In this document: in pieces, positions 44,036 through 53,971 of the stretch
How positions within the stretch are numbered: the first letter of the stretch is position 1
Layout: each line of letters starts with the position of its first letter
Assembly (NCBI GenBank): GCA_017889705.1
Contig: JAGGAB010000017.1
Coordinates: 1-64,000 of the forward strand
Origin: Bacillota bacterium
Lineage (GTDB): Bacteria > Bacillota > Negativicutes > Sporomusales > Sporomusaceae
Direction of reading: 5' to 3'
DNA length: 64,000 nt
Notes under the pieces: generated by a model
Seen by the model: the letters and a program-made list of their open reading frames with translations, nothing else
Databases searched by the model: none
What the model was told of the DNA's origin: nothing
Position numbers and translations under genes: made by a program

Positions 44036-46567
44036 ATGGCTGATCAGGAGCAAGTATTTTGTAATTTGACCAATGGTGGTCCGATTTCCGTCTATGTACG
44101 AGACGGAAAAATTGTCCGAGTCCGTCCTTTGCAAATCCCGGAAGCGGAGTATAAGCCTTGGGTGATTGAAGCTGGCGGCAAAAAGTACTCTCCGCCTAAA
44201 GCGGTGCGTTTATCGCCGCCGGCACATGCGGAAAGAAACCGGCTTGAATCAGAGAATCGAATTTTGTACCCATTGAAGCGGGTGGATTTTGACCCTAATG
44301 GTGAGCGGAATCCGCAAAACCGTGGTAAATCAGGGTATGTTCGCATTAGCTGGGAAGAGGCGCTTGGAATTGTGTCAAGTGAAATCAAGCGATTAACCGA
44401 CACCTATGGCGGCTCGGCTATTACGGGGATGACATCATCCCACCATAACTGGGGCGTTGTCGGCTATAAAATGGGGCCGTTCTCGCGTTTTATGAATATG
44501 CTCAACTATACTCCGGTGCTTGACAATCCGGACAGCTGGGAAGGCTGGCACTGGGGCGCAACTCATATGTATGGTTTTCAGTGGCGTCTCGGCATGCCTG
44601 AACAATTTGATCTGTTGGAAGACGCACTGCAAAACACCGAAATGATCGTTTTTTGGTCTAACGACCCGGACACCACGCGCGGTACCTATAGCGGTCAAGA
44701 GTCGGCAATCTGGCGTGTATGGTTAAAGGAAAAGGGAATCAAAACAGTTTTTATTGATCCATTCTACAATTATACGGCCGCCGCTATGGATGGTACTTGG
44801 CTTCCACCAAGGCCGGGAACAGATACGGCACTGGCAATGGCTATTGCATATGTGTGGCTCACAGAAGGCACATATGATAAAGAATATATTGAAGAAAAAA
44901 CCATAGGCTTTAATGAATTTAAGGACTATATCCTTGGTGCCGGTGATGATAGTATCGCCAAAAGTCCGGAATGGGCTGCTGCCGAATGCGGCATTGAGGC
45001 CCGTAAAATTGTTGCTTTAGCACGGGAGTGGGCATCTAAACGGACAAGCCTGAGCAGTGGTGCGCGCGGCGGAGAAGGCAGTGCCTGCCGGACTGCATAC
45101 GGAACTGAATGGGCGCGGATGATGGTTGCGCTTCAAGCCATGCAAGGACTTGGCAAACCAGGAATTTCAATTTGGGGAACATCCATGGGAGCGCCTGCCG
45201 ATAGTGATACCTGGTTCCCGGGCTATGCTGAACCGCGGGGGCAGATGGGCAAATCTGATGTAGCGAAAAATAAGCTATCGCTGCAAAACAAAACAAAGCA
45301 GCGGTTATTCCGCTTGACCCTGCCGGAAGCCATTTTGACAGGCAAAGAAGAATTCTGGGGTGATGGCTTCTGCGGTCAGAACCTGGAGCAGCAGTTTAAA
45401 CAAAACATTTACCCGATGGAGGGGCATTCCACTGTCAAGATGTTCTATCGCTATGGTGGTTCCTTTATGGGCACCATGTCAGATACGAATAAATGGGTAA
45501 AAATGTACCAAAGCGATAAACTTGAATTTGTTATAAACCAAGACTGCTGGTATGGCAGTGAAGCTAAGTTTGCTGATATTATCCTGCCGGCTTGTACCAA
45601 CCTGGAGCGTAATGATATAGGCGAATGGGCAGCCTGCGGCGGCTACACTACCAATGCGCATATCGGTAATAATTACCGGGTAATTGTCAGACAGCAAAAA
45701 TGCGTAGAGCCTCTGGGCGAATCGAAATCAGACTATGAAATTTTCACCCTCCTGGCCGATAAGCTGGGGATGAAGGATTTGTATACCGAAGGAAATAACG
45801 AAGACGACTGGGCAAGACTGTTCTACGAGTCGTCCGATGTAGCTAAAACCCTCTCTTGGGACGAGTTCAACAAAAAAGGTTATCACCTCATTCCGGTTCC
45901 GGAAAATTATAAATCCAAACCAGGCTTACGCTGGTTTGCTGAAGGCCGGGACGTTGATACTGCAGATAGCGGCAACCCTAAACGCGGTACAGAAAAGGCT
46001 AAGGAATTGGGAACCTATTCCGGAAAAATTGAGTTTGCATCAGAGAGCCTGAGACAAAATATGCCGGATGACGAAGAGCGCCCAATTGTTCCACATTATA
46101 TCCCGTCCTGGGAAGGGCATAGAAGTGAGGGGTATAAGAAATATCCACTGCAGATTATTTCCCCGCACCCACGCTTTTCTTTCCATACCGCTTATGATAA
46201 TCACACGGCTTGGGTAAACGAGATTCCGCTGCACCGCGTAGAAAAAGACGGTTATCAATGGTGGCCGGTTCGCCTCAATCCGGCGGATGCCAAAGTTAGA
46301 AATGTTAAGGGCGGCGACATTGTGGAGCTGTATAATGACCGGGGCTCAGTGCTGTGTATTGCCGAAGTCACCGAACGTGTTCCTGCTGGCACACTGCACA
46401 GCTATGGCTGTTCGGCTAAATATGATCCGCTGGTGCCGGGTAAACCAGGTTCGACTGACAAAGCCGGCTGCGTAAACCTGTTGACGACTTCGCGGATGCT
46501 GTCAAAACATGCGCCGGGTATGACCCCGAATTCATGTCTTTGCGAATTAAGAAAGTGGGAGGGTTAA
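44036..46567 (+). CDS. Pyrogallol hydroxytransferase-like large subunit
   Basis: 843 residues; the Pelobacter transhydroxylase large subunit is ~875. It shows the same stretches as that enzyme: FDPNGERNPQ, SSHHNWG, NPDSWEGWHWG, FPGYAE, FADIILPACTN, ISPHPRFS. The His, Asp and Tyr used in catalysis correspond to H136, D166 and ~Y397, and the Mo-ligand Ser follows at 167. There is no N-terminal cluster Cys set, also as in that enzyme. It would turn pyrogallol into phloroglucinol with a tetrahydroxybenzene co-substrate. ATG at 44036 has GAGGAGG twelve bases upstream. Confidence 0.87.
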   Translation: MADQEQVFCNLTNGGPISVYVRDGKIVRVRPLQIPEAEYKPWVIEAGGKKYSPPKAVRLSPPAHAERNRLESENRILYPLKRVDFDPNGERNPQNRGKSGYVRISWEEALGIVSSEIKRLTDTYGGSAITGMTSSHHNWGVVGYKMGPFSRFMNMLNYTPVLDNPDSWEGWHWGATHMYGFQWRLGMPEQFDLLEDALQNTEMIVFWSNDPDTTRGTYSGQESAIWRVWLKEKGIKTVFIDPFYNYTAAAMDGTWLPPRPGTDTALAMAIAYVWLTEGTYDKEYIEEKTIGFNEFKDYILGAGDDSIAKSPEWAAAECGIEARKIVALAREWASKRTSLSSGARGGEGSACRTAYGTEWARMMVALQAMQGLGKPGISIWGTSMGAPADSDTWFPGYAEPRGQMGKSDVAKNKLSLQNKTKQRLFRLTLPEAILTGKEEFWGDGFCGQNLEQQFKQNIYPMEGHSTVKMFYRYGGSFMGTMSDTNKWVKMYQSDKLEFVINQDCWYGSEAKFADIILPACTNLERNDIGEWAACGGYTTNAHIGNNYRVIVRQQKCVEPLGESKSDYEIFTLLADKLGMKDLYTEGNNEDDWARLFYESSDVAKTLSWDEFNKKGYHLIPVPENYKSKPGLRWFAEGRDVDTADSGNPKRGTEKAKELGTYSGKIEFASESLRQNMPDDEERPIVPHYIPSWEGHRSEGYKKYPLQIISPHPRFSFHTAYDNHTAWVNEIPLHRVEKDGYQWWPVRLNPADAKVRNVKGGDIVELYNDRGSVLCIAEVTERVPAGTLHSYGCSAKYDPLVPGKPGSTDKAGCVNLLTTSRMLSKHAPGMTPNSCLCELRKWEG

Positions 46568-46569
46568 AA

Positions 46570-47421
46570 ATGGCTAAATATCGTTTTGTTATTGATGTTG
46601 AAAAATGTACCGGCTGTCACTCTTGCTTTCTGGCCTGTAAGGATGAGTACATCGGAAACGACTACCTGCCGACTGCCGCAGCGCAGCCGGAAAAGGGGCA
46701 TACCTGGATTAAACTGAACGAAACAGAGCAAGGCCAGGGAACAAAAATCAAAGTCGATTATATTCCAGTTATGTGTCAGCAGTGTGCGGATACTCCCTGT
46801 GCAGTTGCAGCACCTGCCGGGGCGGTATATAAGAGAGCTGACGGCATCGTCATTATTGATCCGGAGAAAGCCAAAGGCTGCAAAGCAATCGTTAACTCGT
46901 GTCCTTACCGCGCAGTGTATTGGAATGATGAGAAAAACTTGCCGCAAAAATGCACAATGTGTGCCCACATGCTAGATAACGGTGAAAAAACAACTCGCTG
47001 TGCTGAAGCTTGTCCTACCGGGGCATTGGTATTCGGTGATACAGAGGATAAGAACAGTGCTATTTCCAGGATTTTAGCGGAAAAAGCAGGCAGGGTTGAG
47101 GTGTTTAAGCCGGAGTTAGCTGTGGAAGCGACAACAAAATATATCAACTTACCGAAACCGTTTATAGCCGGTGAAGTACTGTTAGCCGACAGACCAGGCG
47201 AATGTTTGAAAGGCGCTAAAGTAACACTGACTGCTAAAGAGGACGATACTTTCCTGCTGGAAGTACAAACCGACGTTTTTGGTGATTTTGAGTTCAAAAA
47301 CTTAGAAAGCAATAAGAACTACATCATAAAAGCTGAATATGAGGGCTATTATTTCACTGAACTCACTGTGCGGACATATGCCAGTCAAAATCTCGGCGAA
47401 ATAGTCCTGAACCCTCGGTAA
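46570..47421 (+). CDS. Pyrogallol hydroxytransferase-like small subunit
   Basis: 283 residues (Pelobacter small subunit ~275). Three ferredoxin-like clusters are supported by CTGCHSCFLAC, CQQCADTPC, CKAIVNSCPY, CTMCAHM and CAEACPTGA. A C-terminal beta domain (~200-283: GAKVTLTAKEDD, GDFEFKNLES) matches the transthyretin-like domain of the known small subunit. ATG at 46570 follows GGGAGGG. It begins two bases after the large subunit's stop. Confidence 0.88.
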   Translation: MAKYRFVIDVEKCTGCHSCFLACKDEYIGNDYLPTAAAQPEKGHTWIKLNETEQGQGTKIKVDYIPVMCQQCADTPCAVAAPAGAVYKRADGIVIIDPEKAKGCKAIVNSCPYRAVYWNDEKNLPQKCTMCAHMLDNGEKTTRCAEACPTGALVFGDTEDKNSAISRILAEKAGRVEVFKPELAVEATTKYINLPKPFIAGEVLLADRPGECLKGAKVTLTAKEDDTFLLEVQTDVFGDFEFKNLESNKNYIIKAEYEGYYFTELTVRTYASQNLGEIVLNPR

Positions 47422-47470
47422 GCTAGTGATGTCAGCAGATATTTACTAGTATCTGGTAAAGCAGGATAGA

Positions 47471-47517
47471 GCCGCCCTAGGCCTTCATAATGTAGCGAAT
47501 TGGAGAAGGGCGGCTTT
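47471..47517 (+). promoter_or_regulatory. Intergenic hairpin before the first thiolase
   Basis: GCCGCCCT (47471-47478) pairs with AGGGCGGC (47507-47514), followed only by TTTA. A weak terminator or RNA-stability element inside the long operon. Confidence 0.45.
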
Positions 47518-47565
47518 ACTGCTAAATTGGGTTTTCGCAAAGGCTTGGTAAATGGGGGATTTGAA

Positions 47566-48756
47566 ATGGAAGAGGTAGTAATTGTGAGTGCTGTGCGAAC
47601 AGCACTTGGAAAAATCGGCGGAACTTTGAAAAATGTACAACCGGAAGATTTAGCAACACTGGTGATGAAAGAATCAGTTCAGCGTGCGCAGATTAAGCCT
47701 GAAAACATAGATGAAGTTATCTTTGGACAGACCAAGCAAAGTGCAGATGCGGCAAATATAGCGCGCGTAGCAGCGTTGAGGGCCGGCATTCCCATTGAGG
47801 TTCCGGCTTTCACGGTAATGCGCCAGTGCGGGTCTGGGCTGCAAGCGGTGAATAATGCCGCCGAAGCCATTATGTGTGGCCGCGCGAATGTAATTGTGGC
47901 CGGTGGTACGGAAAGCATGAGTAATGCGCCGTATTATCTGCGCAATGCCCGGTATGGATATGGAGCAGGAAATGCCGTACTTGTTGATTCCAATACTGAG
48001 AGCCAGCCAGGCTCGCAGCCCCGGGAAGTATACGGTGAGCTGACAATGGGGTTAACCGCAGAAAACTTGGCTGTCAAATACGGAATCAGTCGTGAGGAAC
48101 AGGATGAATTTGCGCTGATGAGTCAGCAGCGGGCGGCACAGGCAATTAGTCAAGGCCGTTTTCAGGACGAAATCGTGCCTGTTGTAATTCCACAGCGTAA
48201 AGGTGAGTCGATAGTGTTTGACACCGATGAATTTCCGCGCAAAACATCGCTTGAACACCTTGCTAAACTAAAACCAGTGTTTAAAGCCGGCGGAACGGTA
48301 ACAGCCGGCAATTCTTCCGGTCGCAATGACGGTGCAGCAAGTTTGGTCATTATGTCGGCAAAAGAAGCGCAGAGGAACAACCTGAAACCGTTAGCCATTC
48401 TGCTGGGGCATGCGGCAGCCGGAGTATCGCCGGAGATCATGGGGATTGGCCCGGCACCTGCTATGCGCAGGGCGCTTAGGATGGCCGGCTTATCAATAAG
48501 CGATATTGGTCTGATTGAGCTGAATGAGGCATTTGCGGCACAGAGCCTGGCCGTAATTAAAGAGCTGGATTTAAACAAGGAAATTGTCAATGTCAACGGC
48601 GGTGCCATTGCCTTAGGTCATCCGTTAGGCTGCTCAGGCGCGAGGATTTTAACGACCTTGATTCACGAAATGAAAAAACGGCAAGTTCGGTATGGTGCAG
48701 CAACACTATGTATTGCCGGTGGGCAGGGAATTGCCAGCGTAGTTGAACTGGCATGA
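47566..48756 (+). CDS. Acetyl-CoA C-acetyltransferase (thiolase), copy 1
   Basis: 396 residues. Catalytic Cys in RQCGSGLQA (near residue 89), [24 protein letters not shown] (His) and the second Cys in LCIAGGQG. Cleaves acetoacetyl-CoA to acetyl-CoA, or the reverse. In this cluster it would finish breakdown of the C6 product. ATG at 47566 with GGGGG upstream; the frame is open further up but without a site. Confidence 0.92.
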   Translation: MEEVVIVSAVRTALGKIGGTLKNVQPEDLATLVMKESVQRAQIKPENIDEVIFGQTKQSADAANIARVAALRAGIPIEVPAFTVMRQCGSGLQAVNNAAEAIMCGRANVIVAGGTESMSNAPYYLRNARYGYGAGNAVLVDSNTESQPGSQPREVYGELTMGLTAENLAVKYGISREEQDEFALMSQQRAAQAISQGRFQDEIVPVVIPQRKGESIVFDTDEFPRKTSLEHLAKLKPVFKAGGTVTAGNSSGRNDGAASLVIMSAKEAQRNNLKPLAILLGHAAAGVSPEIMGIGPAPAMRRALRMAGLSISDIGLIELNEAFAAQSLAVIKELDLNKEIVNVNGGAIALGHPLGCSGARILTTLIHEMKKRQVRYGAATLCIAGGQGIASVVELA

Positions 48757-48763
48757 CAACCGT

Positions 48764-50014
48764 ATGAAAAACTGGACCATGTCAAATGTTGGGCGATGGC
48801 GTTTTGTAATTATCGGCTTTAATATGATGCTCGTATTGGGCTTTTTGGATTCCTGGTCAATTTTTGTATTACCCATAGAGGCGGAATTCGGCTGGCGGCG
48901 TGATCAGACAACACTGGCTTATAGTTTCGCGATGATCAGTTTTTCTCTTGGCATACTTCTGGGAGGGCCGCTGATTGATCGCCGGGGTCCTCGCTTGACA
49001 GCAACTGTGGCAGGAAGTCTGCTTTGTGTTGGCCTATTTGCTGCCGCGTTTACCAGTCAACTGCTTCACTTATATTTCGCCTATGGACTGGTATGTGGTT
49101 TGTCTATCGGTTTACTGTATAACTGCATTATTGCCACTGTTGTCAGATGGTTTCCTGACAAACCGGGTTTGGTCACCGGTCTGCTTATGGTGGGAACAGG
49201 GGCTGGCAGTGTGGCTCTGGGGATATGGGTGGCGCCATTGTTTGACATTATCAGCTGGCGGGTTGTATTGCAGCTGCTGGGGGCTAGTGCCATGCTGCTT
49301 ATTGTTGGTGCCGGTCAGTTGCTGCGCGATCCGGGCAGCTCCCCCGTTACACAGCAGGTTAGCGGCAAAACGGTTGGGCAAAAGCATGATTATCAATGGC
49401 AGGAAGTTATCCGTATGCCCGCCTTTTGGGGCATCTGGTTTTGGCATTTGTTTATTATTGCTGGTGGACAGTCTGCGCTAGGACATATTGTTCCCTATGG
49501 TGTTGAGCAGGGAGTACAAGCGAAGCAGGCGGCGCTGGCAATGGGAGTACTGGCGGTAAGTAATGCTTGTGGACGGGTTGTGTTTGGCTATCTGGCCGAT
49601 CAAGCCGGCCGAAAATTTGCTATGATTTTGGCCGGGGCAACAATGACCATTGCCATGGTCAGTCTTGCCGTTAGTGTGAGTTATCTAGGCTTAGTGGGAT
49701 TGCTGGTTTCCGCAATCTTAATCGGCTTTGGCTATGGCGGGACAATACCACAGGTCTCGGCGGTTGTAGGCGATTTTTTTGGCACCAAACATTTCGGAGT
49801 CAACTTTGGGCTTGCTTCCACCGGCATTGCTGTTGCAGCAATTATTGGCCCGTATCTGAGTGGGTGTATCAAATCGTTTGCTGGCGATTATGAACGTAGT
49901 TTTTACTTGCTGGCAGTGCTGGCGTTAGTCAGCAGCATAATGCCGCTGTATATTCATAATCCACAAGTCGGGCCTGTGACAAAAATTATAAGTGATAAAG
50001 GTGCGGAAGTTTAG
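48764..50014 (+). CDS. MFS transporter, oxalate/formate antiporter-like (OFA/MCT type)
   Basis: About 416 residues, 12 membrane segments. [16 protein letters not shown] between helices 2 and 3 and [12 protein letters not shown] in the second half are MFS loop motifs; [16 protein letters not shown] in helix 1 is typical of OFA/monocarboxylate-type members. It may import or export a carboxylate of the pathway. The start is uncertain (ATG 48764 or 48779, no strong site); the first lies eight bases after the thiolase stop, so coupling is likely. Confidence 0.8.
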   Translation: MKNWTMSNVGRWRFVIIGFNMMLVLGFLDSWSIFVLPIEAEFGWRRDQTTLAYSFAMISFSLGILLGGPLIDRRGPRLTATVAGSLLCVGLFAAAFTSQLLHLYFAYGLVCGLSIGLLYNCIIATVVRWFPDKPGLVTGLLMVGTGAGSVALGIWVAPLFDIISWRVVLQLLGASAMLLIVGAGQLLRDPGSSPVTQQVSGKTVGQKHDYQWQEVIRMPAFWGIWFWHLFIIAGGQSALGHIVPYGVEQGVQAKQAALAMGVLAVSNACGRVVFGYLADQAGRKFAMILAGATMTIAMVSLAVSVSYLGLVGLLVSAILIGFGYGGTIPQVSAVVGDFFGTKHFGVNFGLASTGIAVAAIIGPYLSGCIKSFAGDYERSFYLLAVLALVSSIMPLYIHNPQVGPVTKIISDKGAEV

Positions 50015-50046
50015 GGATAGGAAACTGCAGATTGCTGGAGGTAAAG

Positions 50047-50694
50047 ATGAATAAGGTTACCACTGTTGAAAAGGCGATGGAGGGTATTAAGGATTCGACC
50101 ACCATAATGATTGGCGGGTTCCTGGGAGTTGGCACTCCCGAAGAATTCATCAATGCCTTGGTAAAAAAGAATGTTAGGAATCTGACTATTATTGCCAATG
50201 ATACGGCTTTTCCCGATAAGGGTATTGGCAAGCTGGTTGTTAACAAGCAAGTAAAAAAAATAATTGTGTCCCATATTGGAACAAATCCTGAAACAGGTCG
50301 TCAGATGAATAGCAAAGAGATGGAGGTTGAACTGGTTCCGCAGGGAACTCTTGCAGAGCGTATCCGGGCCGGTGGAGCCGGTCTTGGTGGGGTATTGACG
50401 CCAACTGGCATCGGAACCGTTGTTGCCAAAGGCAAGCAAACGCTTGTTATTGATGAGCGCGAATATCTTCTGGAAAAACCGCTAAAAGCAGATTTTGCTT
50501 TGCTTAAAGCCTATAGGGCGGATGAAAAAGGCAATTTGGTATTCCGCCGTTCGGCACGAAATTTTAACCCGTTACTTGCGACAGCCGCCGACACTGTAAT
50601 TGCACAAGTGGAGCAACTCGTTCCTACCGGGAATATTGATCCGGATGCAGTCGTTGTTCCGGGAATCTTTGTTGACTATATTGTGCAAGGGTGA
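50047..50694 (+). CDS. 3-oxoacid CoA-transferase subunit A
   Basis: 215 residues. CoA-transferase A landmarks: [32 protein letters not shown] and [16 protein letters not shown]. With subunit B it would move CoA onto acetoacetate. ATG at 50047 has GGAGG six bases upstream. Similar to AtoD/ScoA, but I do not commit to a gene symbol because substrate is inferred. Confidence 0.9.
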   Translation: MNKVTTVEKAMEGIKDSTTIMIGGFLGVGTPEEFINALVKKNVRNLTIIANDTAFPDKGIGKLVVNKQVKKIIVSHIGTNPETGRQMNSKEMEVELVPQGTLAERIRAGGAGLGGVLTPTGIGTVVAKGKQTLVIDEREYLLEKPLKADFALLKAYRADEKGNLVFRRSARNFNPLLATAADTVIAQVEQLVPTGNIDPDAVVVPGIFVDYIVQG

Positions 50695-50710
50695 GGGGAG
50701 GAAGAGTTTG

Positions 50711-51358
50711 ATGGATAATCGCACGTTGATTGCAAAACGCGTTGCCCAGGAATTTAAAGATGGCGATGTTGTCAATTTAGGCATTGGCATACCAACCTTA
50801 GTTGCTGATTATATTTCGCCTGATATGGATGTAATCTTGCATTCAGAAAATGGCTTTGTTGGTCTGGGACCGGCGGACGGGGCAGAAGATCCGGATTTGA
50901 CTAATGCTGGCGCCAGTCCTGTCACCTGCAAGTCAGGCAGTGCGATGTTTGACAGTGCCTTGTCATTTGCCATTGTACGGGGAGGGCATCTTGATGCAAC
51001 TGTATTAGGAGCATTGGAAGTAGACCAAAAGGGTAATCTGGCCAACTGGATGGTGCCGGGTAAAATGGTTCCTGGAATGGGTGGTGCTATGGATTTGGTT
51101 GTTGGCGCTAGAAAAGTCATCATAGCCATGGAGCATGCCGGTAAAGATGGCTCACCAAAAATTGTCAAAGAATGTTCGCTGCCTTTGACGGCACGCGGAG
51201 AAGTTGACCTAATTGTAACAAATTTGGCAGTTTTCGCCGTCAAGCCTGAGGGGCTCATACTTACTGAACTGGCTCCTGGTGTTGACTTGGAGACCGTCAG
51301 GACATTTACCAGTGCAGACTATATTGTTTCACCGCAAGTTATGACTATGAATGTATAA
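50711..51358 (+). CDS. 3-oxoacid CoA-transferase subunit B
   Basis: 215 residues. The catalytic Glu sits in SENGFVGLGP (near residue 46); GIGIPTLVADYI and MDLVVGARKVIIAMEH are family segments. GGGAGGAAGAG precedes the ATG. Partner of the preceding subunit; probably activates acetoacetate released by the BKACE enzyme next door. Confidence 0.9.
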   Translation: MDNRTLIAKRVAQEFKDGDVVNLGIGIPTLVADYISPDMDVILHSENGFVGLGPADGAEDPDLTNAGASPVTCKSGSAMFDSALSFAIVRGGHLDATVLGALEVDQKGNLANWMVPGKMVPGMGGAMDLVVGARKVIIAMEHAGKDGSPKIVKECSLPLTARGEVDLIVTNLAVFAVKPEGLILTELAPGVDLETVRTFTSADYIVSPQVMTMNV

Positions 51359-51411
51359 AAAAGGATGAGTTGTTTTTAACGACTTAATGTAAAGGAAAGG
51401 GCGATATATTT

Positions 51412-52254
51412 ATGGCAAAAAAATTGATTATTACGGCTGCTCTCTGCGGCGCAGGTACAACCAAGGCACAGACCCAACATGTACCCATCACCCCGGAGGA
51501 AATTGCGGCTGATGCTGTTGCGTGTGCGAAAGCCGGTGCAGCAGTAATACATATTCATGTGCGTGATGAAAATGGTAAAAACACTATGGAGACCGAAAAG
51601 TTTGTTGAAGTGGTAGGCAAGGTACGCAAGGCGCTCGCCGATGAAAATCTCGACACCATATTGAACCTGACTACCTCCGGCAGTGCCTTTTCTGAAGAGC
51701 TGCGCTTAGCCCACTTGCCAGTGCTGAAGCCGGAAATGTGTTCCTATGATCCCGGTTCTATGAATTGGGCAAATAGCTATGTATTTCTAAATACTCCGGC
51801 ATTTTTAGAAAAATTAGGCACAAAGTGCCAAGAACTTGAAATCAAACCCGAAATTGAAATTTTCGATGCCGGTATGATCGGTAATGTTGAGTATTACCTG
51901 AAAAAGGGTTTTCTCAAGGCGCCGCTTCATTGCCAATTTGTGCTTGATGTACCGGGCGGCATGCCGGGCAATCTGGAAACACTGGCTTATCTGCTGCCGA
52001 AACTTCCCGCTGGCTCCACCTGGTCGGTTACCGGTATCGGCAAGGCTCATGTACCGATGATGCTGGCAGGCTTGGCAGCAGGCTGCGACGGACTACGAGT
52101 TGGTTTAGAGGATAATGTCTTTTGGGAAAAAGGGGTCTATGCAACTAATGAGCAGTTGGTTGAACGTGCAGTTGCATATGGCAAAATGGCAGGAAGAGAA
52201 ATTGCTACAGCGCAAGAGGCGAGACAAATTCTCGGCTTAAAGAAACATCAATAA
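51412..52254 (+). CDS. BKACE-family beta-keto acid cleavage enzyme; candidate triacetate acetoacetate-lyase
   Basis: 280 residues, usual family size (DUF849). Zinc-binding HIHVRDE near residue 45, NLTTSG, and SVTGIGKAHVPM with LAAGCDGLRVGLEDN near the end. BKACE enzymes convert a beta-keto acid plus acetyl-CoA into acetoacetate and an acyl-CoA. Next to the CoA-transferase and ring-cleavage candidates, the fitting substrate is triacetate (3,5-dioxohexanoate), giving acetoacetate and acetoacetyl-CoA. Family call is firm; the substrate is inferred. Confidence 0.85.
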   Translation: MAKKLIITAALCGAGTTKAQTQHVPITPEEIAADAVACAKAGAAVIHIHVRDENGKNTMETEKFVEVVGKVRKALADENLDTILNLTTSGSAFSEELRLAHLPVLKPEMCSYDPGSMNWANSYVFLNTPAFLEKLGTKCQELEIKPEIEIFDAGMIGNVEYYLKKGFLKAPLHCQFVLDVPGGMPGNLETLAYLLPKLPAGSTWSVTGIGKAHVPMMLAGLAAGCDGLRVGLEDNVFWEKGVYATNEQLVERAVAYGKMAGREIATAQEARQILGLKKHQ

Positions 52255-52291
52255 ATTTTCACTTTATATATTAGGTAAAGGAGAGAGTATT

Positions 52292-53098
52292 ATGTCGTAT
52301 GTTACTGATCCCTATACAGGACTGCAATTTGTTGAACTAAGCCACAAATGGGGGCATGGCGTCCCCTCATATCCCGGACAGGCAGATGTCAAGATGTCGC
52401 GTGCTGTCAAGCATTCACAACATGGTGTTCTGGCGTGGAAAATTAATACAGTTATGCACACCGGCACACATATGAATGCACCTCTGCACATGATTCAGCG
52501 GGGAGCAGATTTGGCTGAGATTCCGGAAGATCGTTTTTTCGGAAATGGCGTTGTCCTGAGTATCCCTAAAAAGAGCTATGAAGTGATTACTGCGGCAGAC
52601 CTGGAAGCGGCAGCACCGGCAGTGCAGCAAGGAGATATTGTAGTTATCGTCACCGGCTGGCATCATAAATATGCTGATTCGCTGGAGTATTTTGGAGAAT
52701 GCCCGGGTTTGAGTAAAGATGCAGCCGAATGGCTGGTAAAAAAGCAATGTAAAATGGTTGCTGTAGATACCCAACAGATTGATCACCCACTGGCTACGTC
52801 ACTTGGACCGCACCGCGGTGGCCCGACAATGCGGCGTCTGGCTGGCGATTATCAGACTGCTACCGGGTTAGATCATAAAAGAGAGCACGGTGAATGGAAT
52901 ATTGCCCATAAAACATTATTGGCCGCAGGTATTCCGACAATTGAACAAGTAGGTGGCGATGTTGACGTATTACTTGGCAAACGAGCCACATTTGTTGCAA
53001 CCCCTTGGAAATTCAAACGCGGTGATGCCTGCCCGGTTCGGTTTGTGGCAATGGTTGACCCAGCCGGCATGTGCCGTTTAGATTCAGGAAAAGAATAA
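52292..53098 (+). CDS. Cyclase-family hydrolase 1; candidate dihydrophloroglucinol cyclohydrolase
   Basis: 268 residues. Kynurenine formamidase/cyclase superfamily. The metal motif reads HTGTHMNAPLH, with Asn where the usual HxGTHxDxPxH has Asp. VDTQQIDHPLAT resembles the second part of the active site. Family members open rings or cleave amides with Mn or Zn. The dihydrophloroglucinol ring opener belongs to this superfamily, so either this protein or its neighbour is the candidate. AAAGGAGAG precedes the ATG. Confidence 0.78.
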   Translation: MSYVTDPYTGLQFVELSHKWGHGVPSYPGQADVKMSRAVKHSQHGVLAWKINTVMHTGTHMNAPLHMIQRGADLAEIPEDRFFGNGVVLSIPKKSYEVITAADLEAAAPAVQQGDIVVIVTGWHHKYADSLEYFGECPGLSKDAAEWLVKKQCKMVAVDTQQIDHPLATSLGPHRGGPTMRRLAGDYQTATGLDHKREHGEWNIAHKTLLAAGIPTIEQVGGDVDVLLGKRATFVATPWKFKRGDACPVRFVAMVDPAGMCRLDSGKE

Positions 53099-53122
53099 CA
53101 GACAAAGTGAGGAGTGCGTAAC

Positions 53123-53905
53123 ATGAGCTTGCAAATCTATAATCTCAGCCATACTTTTGAACAATTTATGCCAGAATGGCCGTCAAGTCCGGGCGTAAAT
53201 GTGACTATTGATAAGTTTCATGCGAAAGATGGTATTTACCAGGTTAATTGGGAAGGCATCATGCACCGTTGCACACATATGGATGCACCGCTGCATGTAA
53301 CTGAGAATACACCGGATATTACCGGGTATCCGTTATGGCAGCTATGTGGAACAGGGGTGGCTGTATCAATTCCTAAAGAAAAATGGGGCATTATTACACC
53401 GGAAGATCTGGAAAATGCAACGCCAAAGATTCAGGAAGGCGATATCGTTATGATAAATACCGGGTTTCATCGCAAATGGGCAGACTGTGACGATTATTTC
53501 GCCTATGGCTGCGGCATCAGCGGTGCCGGCGCGCAATGGCTTGTTGATAAAAAGGTTAAATTAGTCGGTTACGGCCATCAGGCCAATGACCATCCGATGG
53601 CAACAAAATTAGTTGACCATGGTCTTGGACCAACCCAGCCACATTTAATTGAGGAATGGAAAAAAGAATATGGCCGGGATCCAAAGGTAGACTTCCCGCT
53701 CTGGGAGGATGCGCACAAAAATCTGATGGTTGGCGGCGGCATTCCAGGCATAGAAAATGTTGGCGGAGATTTGGACAAGGTGACTGGCAAAAGATGTTTC
53801 TTTATGGCCTTTCCTTGGCGTTTTGTGGGTGGCGAAGGCTGTATAGTACGTATTTTGGCAATTGTTGATCCTGAGCAGCAATTCCGTTTCGAAGCTGGAA
53901 AATAA
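53123..53905 (+). CDS. Cyclase-family hydrolase 2
   Basis: 260 residues. A diverged paralog of the preceding protein. Its motif reads HRCTHMDAPLH: the canonical Asp is kept but Gly is replaced by Cys. YGHQANDHPMAT corresponds to the neighbour's TQQIDHPLAT. The two could form a heteromer or act on successive ring intermediates. ATG at 53123 has GAGGAG upstream; an in-frame GTG at 53114 is less well placed. Confidence 0.78.
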   Translation: MSLQIYNLSHTFEQFMPEWPSSPGVNVTIDKFHAKDGIYQVNWEGIMHRCTHMDAPLHVTENTPDITGYPLWQLCGTGVAVSIPKEKWGIITPEDLENATPKIQEGDIVMINTGFHRKWADCDDYFAYGCGISGAGAQWLVDKKVKLVGYGHQANDHPMATKLVDHGLGPTQPHLIEEWKKEYGRDPKVDFPLWEDAHKNLMVGGGIPGIENVGGDLDKVTGKRCFFMAFPWRFVGGEGCIVRILAIVDPEQQFRFEAGK

Positions 53906-53909
53906 ACAT

Positions 53910-53944
53910 AATATGCCCAGTGCGGCTATCGCACTGGGCATATT
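53910..53944 (+). promoter_or_regulatory. Perfect 15-bp hairpin inside the operon
   Basis: AATATGCCCAGTGCG (53910-53924), loop GCTAT, then its exact complement (53930-53944). No T run follows, so it is more likely an RNA-processing or stability element than a terminator. Confidence 0.6.
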
Positions 53945-53971
53945 GCAATTGATGTAAAGGAGCGTAATCCC

